Assembly (NCBI GenBank): GCA_019400425.1
Contig: JAFREE010000195.1
Span: forward strand, 1 to 38,268
Length of the DNA stretch: 38,268 nt
Direction: 5' to 3'
Source of the DNA: Hymenochaete sp. R1
Lineage: Eukaryota; Basidiomycota; Agaricomycetes; Hymenochaetales; Hymenochaetaceae
This document shows positions 20,407 through 33,214 of this stretch, one piece after another (position 1 is the stretch's first letter; every line of letters begins with the position of its first letter). The notes under the pieces were generated by a model. That model was not told the origin of the DNA, ran no database searches, and worked only from the letters and a program-made list of their open reading frames with translations. A program made the translations under genes and the position numbers.

Positions 20407-23057
20407 TCAGAAATTGCCGTTGTATCCTTGGGCGGCAGCGTTAACGGGAGCAGAATTCGGACTGCCCATGGCGCTCTGGAAGGCGTACTGTTGGTTCATC
20501 TGTGCGGGCAGCATTTGATTATTCAACCCAAAGGCTTGCGAGTAAGGGTTCGACATTGCAAAGGGATGTTGTTGGGGTTGAGGAGATGAAGGGTGCTGAG
20601 GGGGAGAGCCAGGTGACTGTTGTTGTTGCTGTACCTTTTGCAATGACTGAAGCTACGAAAAAGTGGACTTCAGAAATGTTCATTTGCAACCTAGCTGGAT
20701 ATGTGATTCACCTCATAGAAGGCAAAGTCCTGTAAAAGCGAGGTTCTGGCAGGATGCGTGAAGAAGATGCGAAGCATCTCTTGACCCGCGTCAGGGAGTA
20801 ACTCCTGTGTATCGCGGCTGTTGGTAACCGGCTTGCGCTCCTGCGTGTTGCTAAAGAAAGTACATTAGAACGTACGTCAAAACGATCAGCAAGCTCGAAA
20901 AGGTCTCACTTCAACTTGATATGCCGCAAGTTTGCGTTAGGGATATCACGAACGAAGATCCATCGGACCTTGAAAACGCCCTTCCACTTATCAGACGCCC
21001 AAACAGTGCTGCTCCTCGTGTAATCAACCTGCACAGATGGATCGTCAGAATGGCTACTTTCAGCTTAACAACAGGTCAACTGACAGCAGTGAGCATTTCC
21101 GCCATTCCACAGAAATGTCCACTGGCATTGACACTGAAGAACAGGTAAATAGGCCCGCGCCCAGCTGTCTCCTTGAATGCCTTGTCGAGCCGCTTGTTAC
21201 CAGGATCCGTCGAGCTCCAGATTTCGTACTTGAGTGACTTGTGAACATCGTCTTCAGTGTAGGATTTAATGACAAAGAAACGAGCCTAAAGTTGGGAGGA
21301 TTAGCAACCTACAGCTTCGGAAAACCAAAGCATATCTTACATAAGCAGGCTTGCAGTCAAAACTGGACGGGTTGTAACCCTTAGCCGTTATCAAAGATGG
21401 TACATCAATCGGCGAGAAGAACTGAGACAACTGTTGTCCCCCAAGACCAACATTACCCTGCTGGTTTTGACCAAGTGGTGAGACGGCACCTGAACGCGGA
21501 ATTTGGCTTTGATTTTCTTGCTGATTAAGATATTGAACTGGAATAGGTGGGTTCGGGGGAAGACTAGATGCATCGTAATTGCGTGCAGAATACTGAAGAT
21601 TCGGGTTGGATGATCTTGAACTGAGAGGGCGATCATTCTGTTGTTCCCAAGGACCATTCGCGTTTGAACCCCGACGCTGTCCGAAGCCATGACCAATCGA
21701 TGGAACGTTCGTAGATGCGCTACTGGGGCCACTTTTCAAGCTTACGTCCAGGTCTGTGTTCAGCTGCAGCCTGCTGCCAGGCATTTGTCCGATGGACGAG
21801 CCCAATCCATTTCCCTCAGCCAACCCTCCGGGTTCGGGACGACGTATGGCTGACGGTTGATTGATAGCCAAGCCCTGTTGATTGAGGCGAGGAGGGAGTA
21901 TGGCTTGGCCAATATTCCCTGAAAGCCCTTGAGTCTGGGAAAGGCCTGCATTTGAAAGCTCTAGCGCAGACAAAGCTCGCTGGACGTCGTCGAGGGCACT
22001 TTGTGTATCGCTGACATTTCCAGGAGAAATACCCGCGCCGTACCTCCAGTCATTGTTGTTCATACTCCAAGGAGAGCTTCTACCCATCGTATTATTAGGG
22101 GTGTATTGCCCTGTCCCTTGCCTCAACGCATTTTGTTGCTGTTGTTGCTGTTGAAGTAGTGCTCGTTGGTATTCCTCATCGTTGAATCGATCCTCTTCGG
22201 TGAAATCCTCTTCATTGTCAACTGGGCTGGGCGGAGACGCACTTGAAGCGGCATGAGGCCGTTCGATCTGCGCCTGCAGAGTACCTGACCGTCGGAGATT
22301 TATGGCCGTACGTCTCGCCGTTCCTCCGGTAGCGCCATATGTCAAGGACTGGTTTCTTCGTACATTTGCGTCTCCCGGAGGCGGTGACGCGGTCTGTGGA
22401 GGGAACGAAGGAGACATCGGCGAATGACCGTGCGAGGAGCCAGAGTGGGATTCGACGACGTGAGCGTACTGTGACGACATATCGGGAGCATCAAGGCGCT
22501 TTTAGAGATAATTCAATGAGTCAGTCACTGCATTTCAGGAGCGGTCAAAACCTCGTGCAAAACAGTCTGACCTCATCGCCATTCCATCCCCGCATATCGT
22601 TCTCCCATTCCTCCTCCTCGCCTTCATGGCCGTGCTCAGCTGTGATGGCTGTGAGACTGTTCATAGTTCTGGGGGTCAAAGCGCCTCCCTGACGGTTCTG
22701 AGTATTGCGAGTAAACGCTGCATCACATCAACAAAAAAGAAATTGAGTCATCGTGTGCGCAGTCACGAGAATCGCAGCACATCTGAACGCACCTCTATTG
22801 TACCGACTTGGAAGGGAACTCTGGCGATGAAGACCTGCATTCTTCTCGCCGATGGCACCTATGCCTCCGACCCAGTCCTGATCGACAACTTCATCGTTGT
22901 TCCACGCCTGTTGCTGCTGAGCCTCCTCGGAAGGAAGCAGCCGCGATCCGGCACGAGCTGTTCTGGACGCTGTCGATATTGTGTGTACACGGCGAACGCC
23001 TGTGGCTGGGGGAGACCCAGTGGGGATCGGAGGTGGTGAGACTGGATGATTGGACAT
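20407..23057 (-). CDS. YTH-domain m6A RNA reader (YTHDF/Pho92 type)
   Basis: Seven exons on the minus strand: 23057-22793, 22717-22572, 22498-21341, 21285-21085, 21028-20910, 20850-20712 and 20652-20407; 757 residues, all joins in frame. The first about 515 residues are low-complexity (Ser, Pro, Gln, Asn), with a poly-Q run at about 22,130-22,155. The YTH domain (about residues 520-670) contains [76 protein letters not shown] and [12 protein letters not shown]. The three Trp of the m6A cage ([14 protein letters not shown]) are all present, so binding should be kept. A Gln/Pro-rich tail of about 80 residues follows. An in-frame ATG at 23,111 would add 18 residues; 23,057 was chosen as the simpler start. 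Domain order (long disordered N-terminus, C-terminal YTH) fits cytoplasmic YTHDF proteins that steer mRNA decay or translation. Confidence 0.92.
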
Positions 23058-23893
23058 GATCCGATGGACTGCAGACGATAGCGTTCGAAAATTTTGATAG
23101 TTTAGGGTCAAGTGAACGTCCGCCGACTTGTAATATTCGAATAGATGACGAGAGTTGGGAAAGAAAAGGAAAGTGAAGATGAAAGGCGGAAGCTAAAACT
23201 TAAGTAAGGGTAGATGATGAAGCGTTGCCAGGCGGTGCTTGATCAAAGGAACCGGCCGGTAACAGAGAGATACACGACGACCGACAGTAGTAAGTAGAGA
23301 CACTGCAAGGCTGCGCTATGATGCGGCAGCCGTCGAATGTTTGCGATGGGAGAAGGTGAACGTTCAAGCGCAAGAAGCAAAGCAGGAGCGGACTGACTGA
23401 GTCGAGGATGAAAATGCAAGCTCAAGGCCGGCATGTGCCCTTCCTGCCTCTGTCCTGCCCTGCGTCGTATTACAAAAGCAGGCCTCGTGGAATCAATTGC
23501 AAGGAGACTTAAAATCCAATCAAAGAAATCTAGCATTAGACTTTCAAAATATCCCTTCTACTTCTCGAATTAAATATGTACAAAAATCCACTGCTCTCTT
23601 CAGTCCTGCACGCATATAGACACCTCCCGTGGTTACCAAGTCCGAAGAGCAAGAGAGGCACAAGAGCCAAAGAGTAAGCTCCCGATATGGAAGGTCTTAC
23701 CCGCGGCTGCAAGGAGGTCACCCACACCCGACTCGCGCGTTCTCCGCAAAGCCAACCGAACAACTTGGCCATCCACGTCCGTCGTCGCGTTCAACCAGCG
23801 TGTTGATCTCCTCTGCTTCTCTCAACGTCCCAGTATCGCCACTATCATCGTTTACATATCCAGACACGACCGTACAGCGCGCGTTTCAGCACC
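23058..23893. promoter_or_regulatory. Divergent promoter region between YTH gene and LIS1
   Basis: About 0.84 kb separates the two translation starts, which point away from each other, so both promoters and 5' UTRs must share this stretch. No open frame here is convincing and no specific factor site was identified. Confidence 0.55.
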
Positions 23894-25678
23894 ATGTCTC
23901 TGCTGTCCGAACGACAAAAGGACGAATTGTGAGTTGCTTCCATCCGTACCGGATTACCCGACCCGGTGGGCTCATTCAACTAACAACTACGACCGTCGCG
24001 ATTTTGCACAACCAGACACAAGTCTATCCTCGAATATTTACATACCCAGAACTTCACCGAGGCATTCAACGCGCTACAGGTTGAAGCTAACGTCGACTAT
24101 ACCCCCGACCCTAAATCAAAGTATGCCCAGCTGCTGGAGAAGAAATGGACAAGTGTCATTCGACTGCAGAAGAAGGTTTGTCGTTCGTATCATCTTTCAG
24201 TTGCTTGGCGAATGTGTATCTCTCCGAACTTGCTGATGCTCACGATATCAATTCCATTGCGTTGGGTAGATCATGGATCTGGAAAACCGTAATGCTGCAC
24301 TGCAAGAGGAAGTTTCCATGTCGCCCGCAAAACGAGCCGCCACGCAATCAGATTGGGTCCCTCGAGCACCGGCAGGTAGGACGTTGACAGGCCATCGCGG
24401 TGAAATCACAAAGGTCGCGTTCCATCCATCGTATTCTGTTCTCGCGTCGGCCAGCAACGATGCTACGATCAAAATCTGGGACTGGGAAACTGGAGAATTT
24501 GAGCGAACGTTGAAGGGCCATACGCGTGCTGTGAATGATGTTGATTTTGATTCAAAGGGAAATCTTCTCGGTGCGTCTTGCTTTGTGGTTCCTTTCATGT
24601 TTCGCGCGTCTAATTGGATGGTGCTGATACAATGTGACGTTGCTCATTAGTTTCGTGTGCTGCTGATTTATTCATTAAGATCTGGGACTCGATGAATGAT
24701 TGGAAGAACACCAAGACAATGGCAGGTCATGACCATAGTATTTCGTCTGTACGATTTATGCCTGGGGACGACTTCATCGTTAGCGCGGGTAGGGATCGAA
24801 CCATACGTATATGGAACGTTGCACTTGGGTGAGTATACTTTGCTGTGGTAGGGTTATGTCTTTATAACATTCTTCCAGTCATCAAGTACGGTTGCTATCC
24901 GGTCACAATGATTGGGTCAGAACTGTTTGCCCTTCAGATGATGGTCGATTACTGGCCAGCTGTTCCAATGATCATGTTCGTCATTTGAATGTTTGCCAAG
25001 ATAGCTCATTACTTACTGCCTATGAATAGAATGCTCGTATATGGGACTATCAATCGGGAGAAACCAAAGTGGAATTACGGGGGCATGAAAATGTGGTAGA
25101 AACAATTGTCTTTGCTCCTATAAACGCATACCCCGCGATCAGAGAACTCGGCGGTCTCACCGCAGACCGATCGAAGCAACCCGGTCTATATGCTGCTACG
25201 GGTGGCCGTGATAAATTCATCAAGTTATGGGATGTCTCAACAGGGCAGCTCATACGGAACCTTGTTAGTACCCCCTTTTCTATTTCATATTCCAGAGCAA
25301 GGAACGAAGGAACCCCACACTGACTGATACATCATCTTCCTTTTTGTCGCCCTTCTCGCGCATTGCTGTCAATAAACTGACCAGCCGGGCCATGACAATT
25401 GGGTTCGGGCGCTCGTTTTCCATCCGACCGGTAAATTCCTCTTGTCATGTTCCGATGACAAAACGATTCGTGTATGGGAGCTTGCCACTGGTCGATGTAT
25501 GAAAACCGTTGAGGCGCACGGACACTTTGTACAGAGCATGGCATGGGGCCGGGCGACGACGGGTGGGTCTCGGGCAAACGGCCTTTCCGCGGACGGCGTA
25601 CCGGCAGAAGAGGAAAAGCGAGTGAATGTTATCGCGACGGGAAGTGTGGATCAGACTATCAAGGTGTGGACGCCTTGA
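23894..25678 (+). CDS. PAC1: LIS1/PAC1/NudF dynein regulator (LisH + WD40)
   Basis: Seven exons: 23894-23928, 24016-24175, 24270-24570, 24651-24828, 24879-24975, 25030-25263 and 25385-25678; 432 residues in frame. The N-terminus [12 protein letters not shown], then [17 protein letters not shown] (LisH dimerisation motif), is followed by a short coiled coil ([14 protein letters not shown]) and seven WD repeats with clear GH...WD signatures, for example [79 protein letters not shown] and IKVWTP at the end. Length is typical of LIS1 (about 410-450). It binds cytoplasmic dynein's motor domain and with NudE acts in nuclear migration, important in dikaryotic hyphae. The insertion with [13 protein letters not shown] before the sixth repeat is common in fungal versions as far as I recall. 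Confidence 0.95.
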
Positions 25679-27149
25679 CGTGCTGCTTTAAAGCTTGTGG
25701 GCTGGGAAGGTCGATCCCACTGTTGTACATCGCCATGGGTCTGTCGACTTTCCCACAAATGTCTTTTTCCATTCCTTTGTTTCCCTTGATCCTTCTTGTC
25801 AACACTCTCCGATTCCGACCCAATCACTCGTTCGCCAACTTCAGGTCGGCGCTCCCACCTGTCCAGAATACGAAAAGGAATACTCTCCGGGATGGGCGAT
25901 GAAGCCAACGTTAAATCCCCAAAGCTTAATCGTTTATACCCATTCGCCGAACACAGCAATTATGCTTGTGGAATTGACATTGCAACCGCATCGGGAATGT
26001 CAAGCAATGTTCAATGCTGACAGAGGGACTGAAGAGGGAGAAGGAAGTGTGGTGGTGTATTGTGGGAGAGGGAGGTCAAGAAGTTGAGAAGGTTCGGTGC
26101 TAAGGGGAGCAGTGAATTGGATTGTTCTTGGGCGTAGTAGAGCAGGCGATGCCATATTTGGGCATTGCTTTGACTCGAAAGAGGAGTGGGGAGGAGGGTG
26201 CGTCTGATGGGAGAAGAGAGAAATAGACGAAGGAGCTTCTCCCGACCGTGCGCACGATTTGGTTTGAACCGGACGAAGATCTGAGGTGGGTGGGAAAAGA
26301 GAGAGAAAGAGAGAGTGGACGGGACGGACGGGATGGCAACGAGGACGGGAAGCCGGGGATGGTGGGGATGACGACGGGGATTGGTGTGTTTATGAGAACG
26401 AGAACATTCGATAGGGCTCTTTATTTCTTTTTTCTTTTCTCTCCCTCTCTTTTCATTCGTTCAATGATTTCTTTTTTTTTCTCTTGGCTGTTTCTTATTT
26501 TCACTCGCTCTGCTCGCAGTGCTGCAGTACAAAGTCTCGAGGATTCGAATTAGTGTATGTGTGTATCATATAAGCTGTGTTATACAATAGAGAAGAGATG
26601 ATGGCGCGCGGGGTGTGTGTGCCAATGTAATGTCGTGTGGATGCGAATGCGATGGCTCGGCTGCGAGAGGGCGGGGAATACGGATGGTGGGCGCGTTCCT
26701 TGCGAGCCGGAAGCCGGAGACCGAGCCGGAGGGGGTAGATTCGATTTGAATCTGTTTTGTATTACGTATTAATAAGATGAGATGTGGATCTGGCTGGAGG
26801 AACAATTAGGAGAATGGTCGTCGAAAATGGAAATAATACCAAGAAAGAAAAGTAGGATTCGGGTAAGTAATATTACATAATATAATATAATATCGTATTA
26901 ATGCAATTGTTGTTGATGTATGATTTCAATAAATATAAGATTACTTGTATGGACTATCGACGCCGCCCGCCCGGATTCGACTTGCCTCGTACTTCTGTCT
27001 CTTTCAGCCTCTACTTGCTACTTATTCTCGCCCGTCTCTCTCTCTCCCTCCTTTTCTTTGCCCCAGTCTTGCCTCCTCACCCACTCTTCCACTCACATCC
27101 ATCTCTCTTCTCTTCTCTTCTCCTTCCTTGCTTGCTTTTTTCCTTTCAA
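25679..27149. other. Intergenic DNA with purine-rich and CT-rich tracts
   Basis: No supported gene over about 1.5 kb. A G/A-rich stretch (about 26,020-26,370) includes GAGAGA runs; CT-rich DNA at 26,420-26,500 and 27,000-27,145 is typical of fungal promoters and 5' UTRs, the latter directly before the BTB gene start. The frame upstream of 27,150 stays open from 26,901 but has no ATG context that I prefer. Confidence 0.5.
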
Positions 27150-28310
27150 ATGGTCACCAACTCGTCGTCGTACGCTAACGCTCAACCCTCCTCTTCGTCC
27201 CAACACATAAGGGCATTTCCCCCGCCTGCTCTCCAGAATGTCCCACTCCCTTATATTCTCAATCAACTCCATAATCTTGCATTAAATTACTGGGATAAAC
27301 CACAGACGGCCGACTGCACTATCGGTGAGTAGCGTCTATTCACGCATACACGTACTTGTGTTCTGACGCGTGCGCCTTATGTAGTCGTCCCCATTGTCCC
27401 GCAACGCCATTCCACGCGTCATAATCTACAACGTAGCTCAACTTCCAGTAATATCCCTTCTTTCCATTCGGGGCCCGCGGGACTGGGCCGCCATGCATCT
27501 GAACCGGCGTCGACGATAGGCCGCCCTACTCGAATGACGAGCAAGGTCCGTTCAGTCTAGTTTGAAATTCAGACTGACTCGACGTGTTCTGACTATGGCC
27601 CTTTTGAATAGCTTCATCTGGATTACTTACTAGCCCACTCTTCGTTATTCCGTGACCTCTTCTCTGGCAAGCTCAGTGCTTCCAATTCCCAGGATCGCCA
27701 AACTCAGACTCTTCGCTTTCTCCCGTCGCCATCCAATCACCCCGTCGTCCAGGTCCCACTTCCCGATCCGTCGTCCTTCCCCCTTTTGGTACATTACATG
27801 TACTTTGGGACTTTCGAAGCTTTAAGCCGGGCGCTCGATGCAGGCGAGGTGAGGTGGGAAGATGTCGTAAGGAATGTGGAGTTCCTAGGGATGCGGATGC
27901 GCGTAAAGCGGTTCTTGGGGCAATGGCATGCGTTGCGGAGAGGGGGCTCGTCGGGCGGGTTGCCAGTCGTCCGAGGGTCAGCGTTCAACTCGTGCGGGAG
28001 CGATATCGACGACGAAGACGACACAACGGACGAAGACGACGGCGGGGAGGACAACGTCTTCTCGGAATCAGCGTCAGAGTCGTACTCGGACTACACTGGT
28101 GACGGTGACGGTGACGAGTCGGATTCGGACATGTCAGAAACGGACGGCTCGCTCGAGACGCTTGTGGATGACGAGCCGATGCGGCCAACATCATTGAAAT
28201 TCATGCCCGCAGCGATGGACATCGACGAAGAGCCGCTTCGGGGACGCTCGAGAACGCGCGTCTCGCCTACCGCTGCAACTCACTCGCCGGTACGGAGACA
28301 CGTAATGTGA
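27150..28310 (+). CDS. BTB/POZ-like fungal protein with acidic C-terminus
   Basis: Three exons, 27150-27324, 27385-27545 and 27612-28310, give 344 residues. After a Ser-rich start comes PLPYILNQLHNLALNYWDKP with TADCTI, then LHLDYLLAHSSLFRDLFSGK, PDPSSFPLLVHYMYFGTFEA and VRWEDVVRNVEFLGM. This order (DCTI strand, LAHSSLFRDLF helix, HYMYFG) fits the BTB-like domain found in many basidiomycete proteins. A region of about 100 residues rich in Asp, Glu and Ser (DEDDTTDEDDGGEDN and similar) follows, then an Arg/Ser-rich end. BTB folds mediate dimer or cullin-3 contacts; the acidic tail suggests a nuclear or chromatin partner, but that is inference. Start chosen at the ATG after the CT-rich leader. 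Confidence 0.78.
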
Positions 28311-31300
28311 TCTTCTGTCCCCTCAAACGTTGCGTTGCTCTTTTCTCGGGTCTGTCTTGTGCGCTTGTTCTGGATCTTTTGGGATGCAGACGGGATCGTG
28401 GCAAGAGGGAGGACCTCTTCGCCGCCGTCCGAGCGGGGTTATCTCGCGTGATCCCATCGTGCATTCCTATTTCCGTCGTGCCTGCTGTCTTGTTGAAGTA
28501 CCATTCCTTGGCGTCAGAGGGACATCCATTTCCACTTCCTCTCTCAACCTTTCCTTCTGCCTTCCCTCCGTGCCTTCTCGCGGTGTCAGACAGACAGACA
28601 AAAAATTTCAGTTTCCTTCCTTTTCCCTTTCACATCTCATCAATTCTTGACCCACCGTCCACTGTATAATCTAATCGTGCAATCCCGTTCATATTCGTGC
28701 TTGGTTCCTCCTGGTCTTCATCATCCGTACTCTTCTACTTTTCTCTTTCTCCGTTTCTCTCCACCTACCGATAATCACCTTTATTTTTTCTCTTCATTTC
28801 GTTTGAAGTCGAAACAATTGTATCGAAGCCCTGAAACAACAAAACATCACATACGCATAACACGCATACCTGTACCGCCTCGCTTTTTTGTCGTCATTTG
28901 GCGTTCATCTGAAACACAATTGCATGTACATCCTAATCCACGCGAGCATTGTCTTTTTTTTTCCCTCTAAACGTAGGAGGTACGTATGTGCACGCACCTT
29001 TTGTCCCGTCCGCCTGACATCTCACTTGGCTCAAAGAGTTATCCTCTCTTATTCCTCCACATTCCCCGGCAACTTGAGATGCAGCAGATTCCGTGCTCGA
29101 CACGATCTTATTCGACAAACAAGATTTCGGAGAAAAGGGGAAGAATCTAGGGCCGGACGGCGTGCCAGTACTAGTGTATGACTCTGACTCTGAGAGAACA
29201 AGAACAAGAACAAGATTGAGATTGAGATTCGAGTTGGAGCGGCCGGATCGGTCGCGGAAGCTTCGTTCGAAGTTCAAGGTTGTGTTTACTCCGAGTGGGT
29301 GAGTAAGTGAGACAAACACGGCACGGTGAAGCCTGAAAAAAAAACCTCAATTAGCAGGCAGCGTCGACCTCGACGACTCGGATTCCCTCCGTTGTCCGAG
29401 TTCCCAATCTGAACGTCGTCAACGTTGTTGTAACTATAAACTTCCTCTATTATTACTCTCACTGGCAGCATATTGGACCCAACTCGACGTCGTTTTTCAT
29501 TTCGCTCAATCCTCCTGAACTCGTCGAAGACATTGTTGTTTTCTGTTGCTTCGCGCCGTTTCCATGTCGCCCGGGTCTCCTCAAACTGCAGTGGCATTCA
29601 ATTCAAGAAGTCCGCAGCACACTTTGACAAGCCAATTTAGATTTTGTCTCCTTTCTTTTCTGTATTTTCTCGTCTTTCCCTTTTGTTTCCTTTTGTCCAC
29701 GCATTGTCTTATGAGCCCTTTGTTCAGCATCTTATTGAACATTGACGACGTTTTAAAAATAAGCACAACAAGCGACACACTGAGTTTCCAAATACATCCA
29801 TGATTTACACAAACCCTTATAATAAACCAAAATCAACAACACGGACTTTATACAGTGGATTGTGATTGCAAATAGTAATTAGAACATGCAATCGACGTCC
29901 TTTTTGTTCACTACCCCGATAAGATATCGACGGCCGGACTTTCTGGATTCGGTAACACCGTACCAATGGCTCGTGGGAGGGCTCGGCGTGGAGCCACAAA
30001 CAAACAAACTCATCTACAACGCCAAAAACTCCCGCTGAGCAATGCGATCGCGGATGGGCGAGAGAGAAAGGAAGAAGCTGAAAAGGCAGAAGATTTAAAT
30101 GAGTAAAGAACCCGAGTCAAAGGCTGTTTTGCGGCCGAGCTGGTCAGCGGTCAACGGTGCTCGACCCGGACCCGGACTCGCACTCGGGATTGAAGATTGT
30201 GTGCACCACTATCTCATATTTAATAATTAAGGAAGCGGGTACATCCAGGAAGGTTGAAGGATAACGATATAATATCGGAGTCGGTATAATGAACCATATC
30301 AATCAGCGGTGCTGCCCGGAGTCGGGGCCGGACGAAAGGATGGGGTCATAGGAGTAGTAGAAGTCAGTCAGACTGGATAGTACGTATGTGTCCCTTCGCC
30401 AGATCGGATGCACCGTATTGAATCTGCATCTGAACAAAGACAGGAGTCCAAAAGTTAGGAGCAGGATGGTGTCGAAGGATCTTGTCTGCTGCTCTGCTCT
30501 GCGGGGGCGGAGATACACCTGTAGAGGAGATGGACAGAACGTCACGATGATGAGGTAACATAGATAAGAGGAATAGATAATGTCTGAATGAGCTGCTATA
30601 GTAGCCCGTTCGCCCTTGCCTCCTGACGCTTATTTCTCGATTATCTTCCACTTGTGCAGAGGCCTGTTTGCGGTGCTGGTGTAATCCACTTACCGATCAC
30701 TCACATCCACCTCTTTGGCTCGATTGATTCCTGACCGACCGACCGATTCCAACGTCCGTAAACTTGATCTTCAAGTTCGTTCGCAGCCGAGAGACCCCAC
30801 CTTCCATTCTCCAACGGAAGTTTTTTTTTCTTTCTCTCTCTTCACGCCTCGATAATTTTTGTGTTCGTTGACGCAAAAGAGATCCGGGCACGTTCATCTC
30901 CGAGATCGTCGAGTCCCCGCTCCCTTTCTGCGGTATCTATTCAGGAGAGGAGATCAGAGAAAAGAGAGAGGCACGAGTGGAAGGCCCCCCGGTCCTACTC
31001 GTCAAGTGGCTGTCCGCCGATGGCCTAAGAACCTATAACGTGCTTTTCATTTCCGACAAAAGATTCGATGAAGTTCTAGGCAAACCGCCGACGAGCAGAT
31101 CCTTCATTTCTGCTGTCTACCGGAATCCGGAAACTTGCGAATGAGCGTGCGTGAAGCAGCGTCGTGGACCGAGTGTCAATCGTGAGGTCGGGAATCCCGT
31201 CAAAATTTTGGTAGTTAGAGTCAAACCTGCCGATGCGAAAAAGTCGGTATGTTATCCCTGTGCGTTGCGGCGGAAGTGAGAGGCGTGCATCCACCAAAAA

Positions 31301-33214
31301 CCCGGCATTGCAAGTGCTAGCGCCGTCACCTGTTACACCAAGGGGACGTCAGTAGGCGCTCAGTGTATTGACCAGATCCGAAAAGGAATCTCCGTGGTCC
31401 CTGAACAAAGTTACATAGAAGCCACCACCGAGAATCCTTTTTCATTATTTTGTTCTCGACGAAGAAGCTCCTTTTTATCAACGATACCTCGAAGACAAAA
31501 GGACAGAGGAAGCACGAAAAGAACCAGAGCTTTCCCCGTGAAAAGTGAGAAAGAGGGAAGCGATTGATATTGATGAAAAAGTAATCAGAGCTGTGAAGAA
31601 GCAAACGTAAGGATGGATGTGTACGGCGCTCGGGCATACCAATCCAGGCCGTCTCCCTTCCAGCGCCTCGTAAAATGGGTAATATGCGTAAATTGGCGCC
31701 GGACGTGGCTTCGGACATTTGAGTTGGTGGTTTAGCTTGAGCGTGCGAGAGTGAAAGCGTCGCGGATGACGGCGAGTTCGCTGTCCAGTCTGTTTCCGTG
31801 GGATACACGAGGCAAGGGCAGAGCGGGCTTACCATCGTTGCACGAGACAAAAAAGCTTTCAAGAGGAGGACAACTGTGGGTGGACGCAATCCGTTCTTCC
31901 GTTAGCCGGCCGTAAGAATGGAGAGGAATGGCGCGGGCCGTAGCCGTGCCGATTCTCCCGAGCTTTCGTGAACGTGAGCTTGGATGAAACGCTTCAGAGT
32001 TCCTCTGATTTCCACGTCGAAAATCTTCCAAAGGAGTTTATCTCTAAGCGTGCAAGAAATCTTGCAATTAATGGTACTGATTGGCTAAACAATCAACAGA
32101 TTGGGCAAAGTCTCACCTTTGTTCTTGTTGGCGTCATTTACGGGTGGGTAGTCAACTGCTACAGAAGATCTCAACTTACTAAATAAAGCAGGTACGAGAT
32201 CGGAATGGCATTAGGTGACGTTCGGCAAGCCGACCGCATGCTTTCGAGCTCCTCATGGGCGACTAGTCAGATTCAAGAATGGATCTGAGGCAGGAACACC
32301 AAGACAAGGTATTCGTCCCTGCGAGATTGAGTTGTCTGTGCCGAGTGGGCATAGTTAGCTTAGGGGACTACTGAAGGCCACCCTTGCAATGCTCGTTTCA
32401 GATGTTTCTTGTAAGTTTAGCATGACGCTAAAGCGGCGTAAAAAATGCTCCGAGAGTAGTCTTGGACTCTCGATGAAAGGTGGGGCAAATCGTCCAAAAA
32501 CAAAAACGATAAGATGGCCACGGACTGTGAATATAGAAAAAAAAGGAATCCATACATGCGTGAATACCGTCCGACGAGTTCGCAACAATTGGTACACACA
32601 TACCAACTACTGAGCATGCATGCGCCCCATCCGAAAAATTGTCCACAAAATTTTGTTCCGTCGGGGAATGAAATTGAGATTGGCTACATGTGAGCTGCTG
32701 GCGATGGCAGCGAAATCCTGTACTTGAGCTTTTGTTGTAATGCCTGTATATGAGAGTACCAGTGAGAGTGAGACATGGCGGTGCAAGCTGCTGCGGTGGC
32801 AGTCGAATACTGATGTCATGGTTGGACTGAAGCCGAAAGTTTCGGACAAAATAGCAACACGAGATCGTTCGTCATTTCAGAAGGATCAGCCAGCCTGAGG
32901 CCTGCGTCGTTCGCGGCGTTCTCGACAAACGAAGCTTCTCTTCGATGTTGAGACAATCAATTCTATAGCAAAACGTCAAGTGAACAAGGAGGAACGCCCA
33001 ATGGTGTTGCGGCGCTCAGCTAGCATCGCGTAACCTTTTTGGGTTGATAAAGTAGATTTTGCGGGTGCGGGTGCTGTTCTGTCGGTATTCGTCTCCCCCC
33101 TGGTGGTCTGGGTCTGGATCGGCGACCCCACCACACCACACTTACCGTTCTCCCCTCCCGCTCCTCCATGGCGTTTCTTGTCTTCGCCCCTCCTTTCCTT
33201 TCTTCTTCTTCACG
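28311..33214. other. Gene-free stretch of about 4.9 kb upstream of WC-2
   Basis: No gene is supported on either strand. The longest frame (31,326-31,889, minus, 187 residues) has no domain, poor composition and no splice partners. There are CT-rich stretches (28,600-28,960; 30,820-30,845), short AAGAAC and GAGATT repeats near 29,190-29,230 and AT-rich patches near 30,220. This may hold a long regulatory region or non-coding transcripts, neither of which can be shown here. Confidence 0.5.

Noticed and set aside
26901..27149. Upstream in-frame extension of the BTB gene
   Set aside because: Composition is that of a CT-rich leader (long Leu/Ser/Pro runs), so the ATG at 27,150 was preferred.
29093..29302. 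Small Arg-rich plus-strand frame
   Set aside because: Largely produced by AAGAAC and GAGATT short repeats; no other support.
31326..31889. Minus-strand open frame of 187 residues
   Set aside because: No domain, odd composition (rich in Phe, Leu, Arg, Ser without pattern), no splice partners; chance frame in a gene-free stretch.
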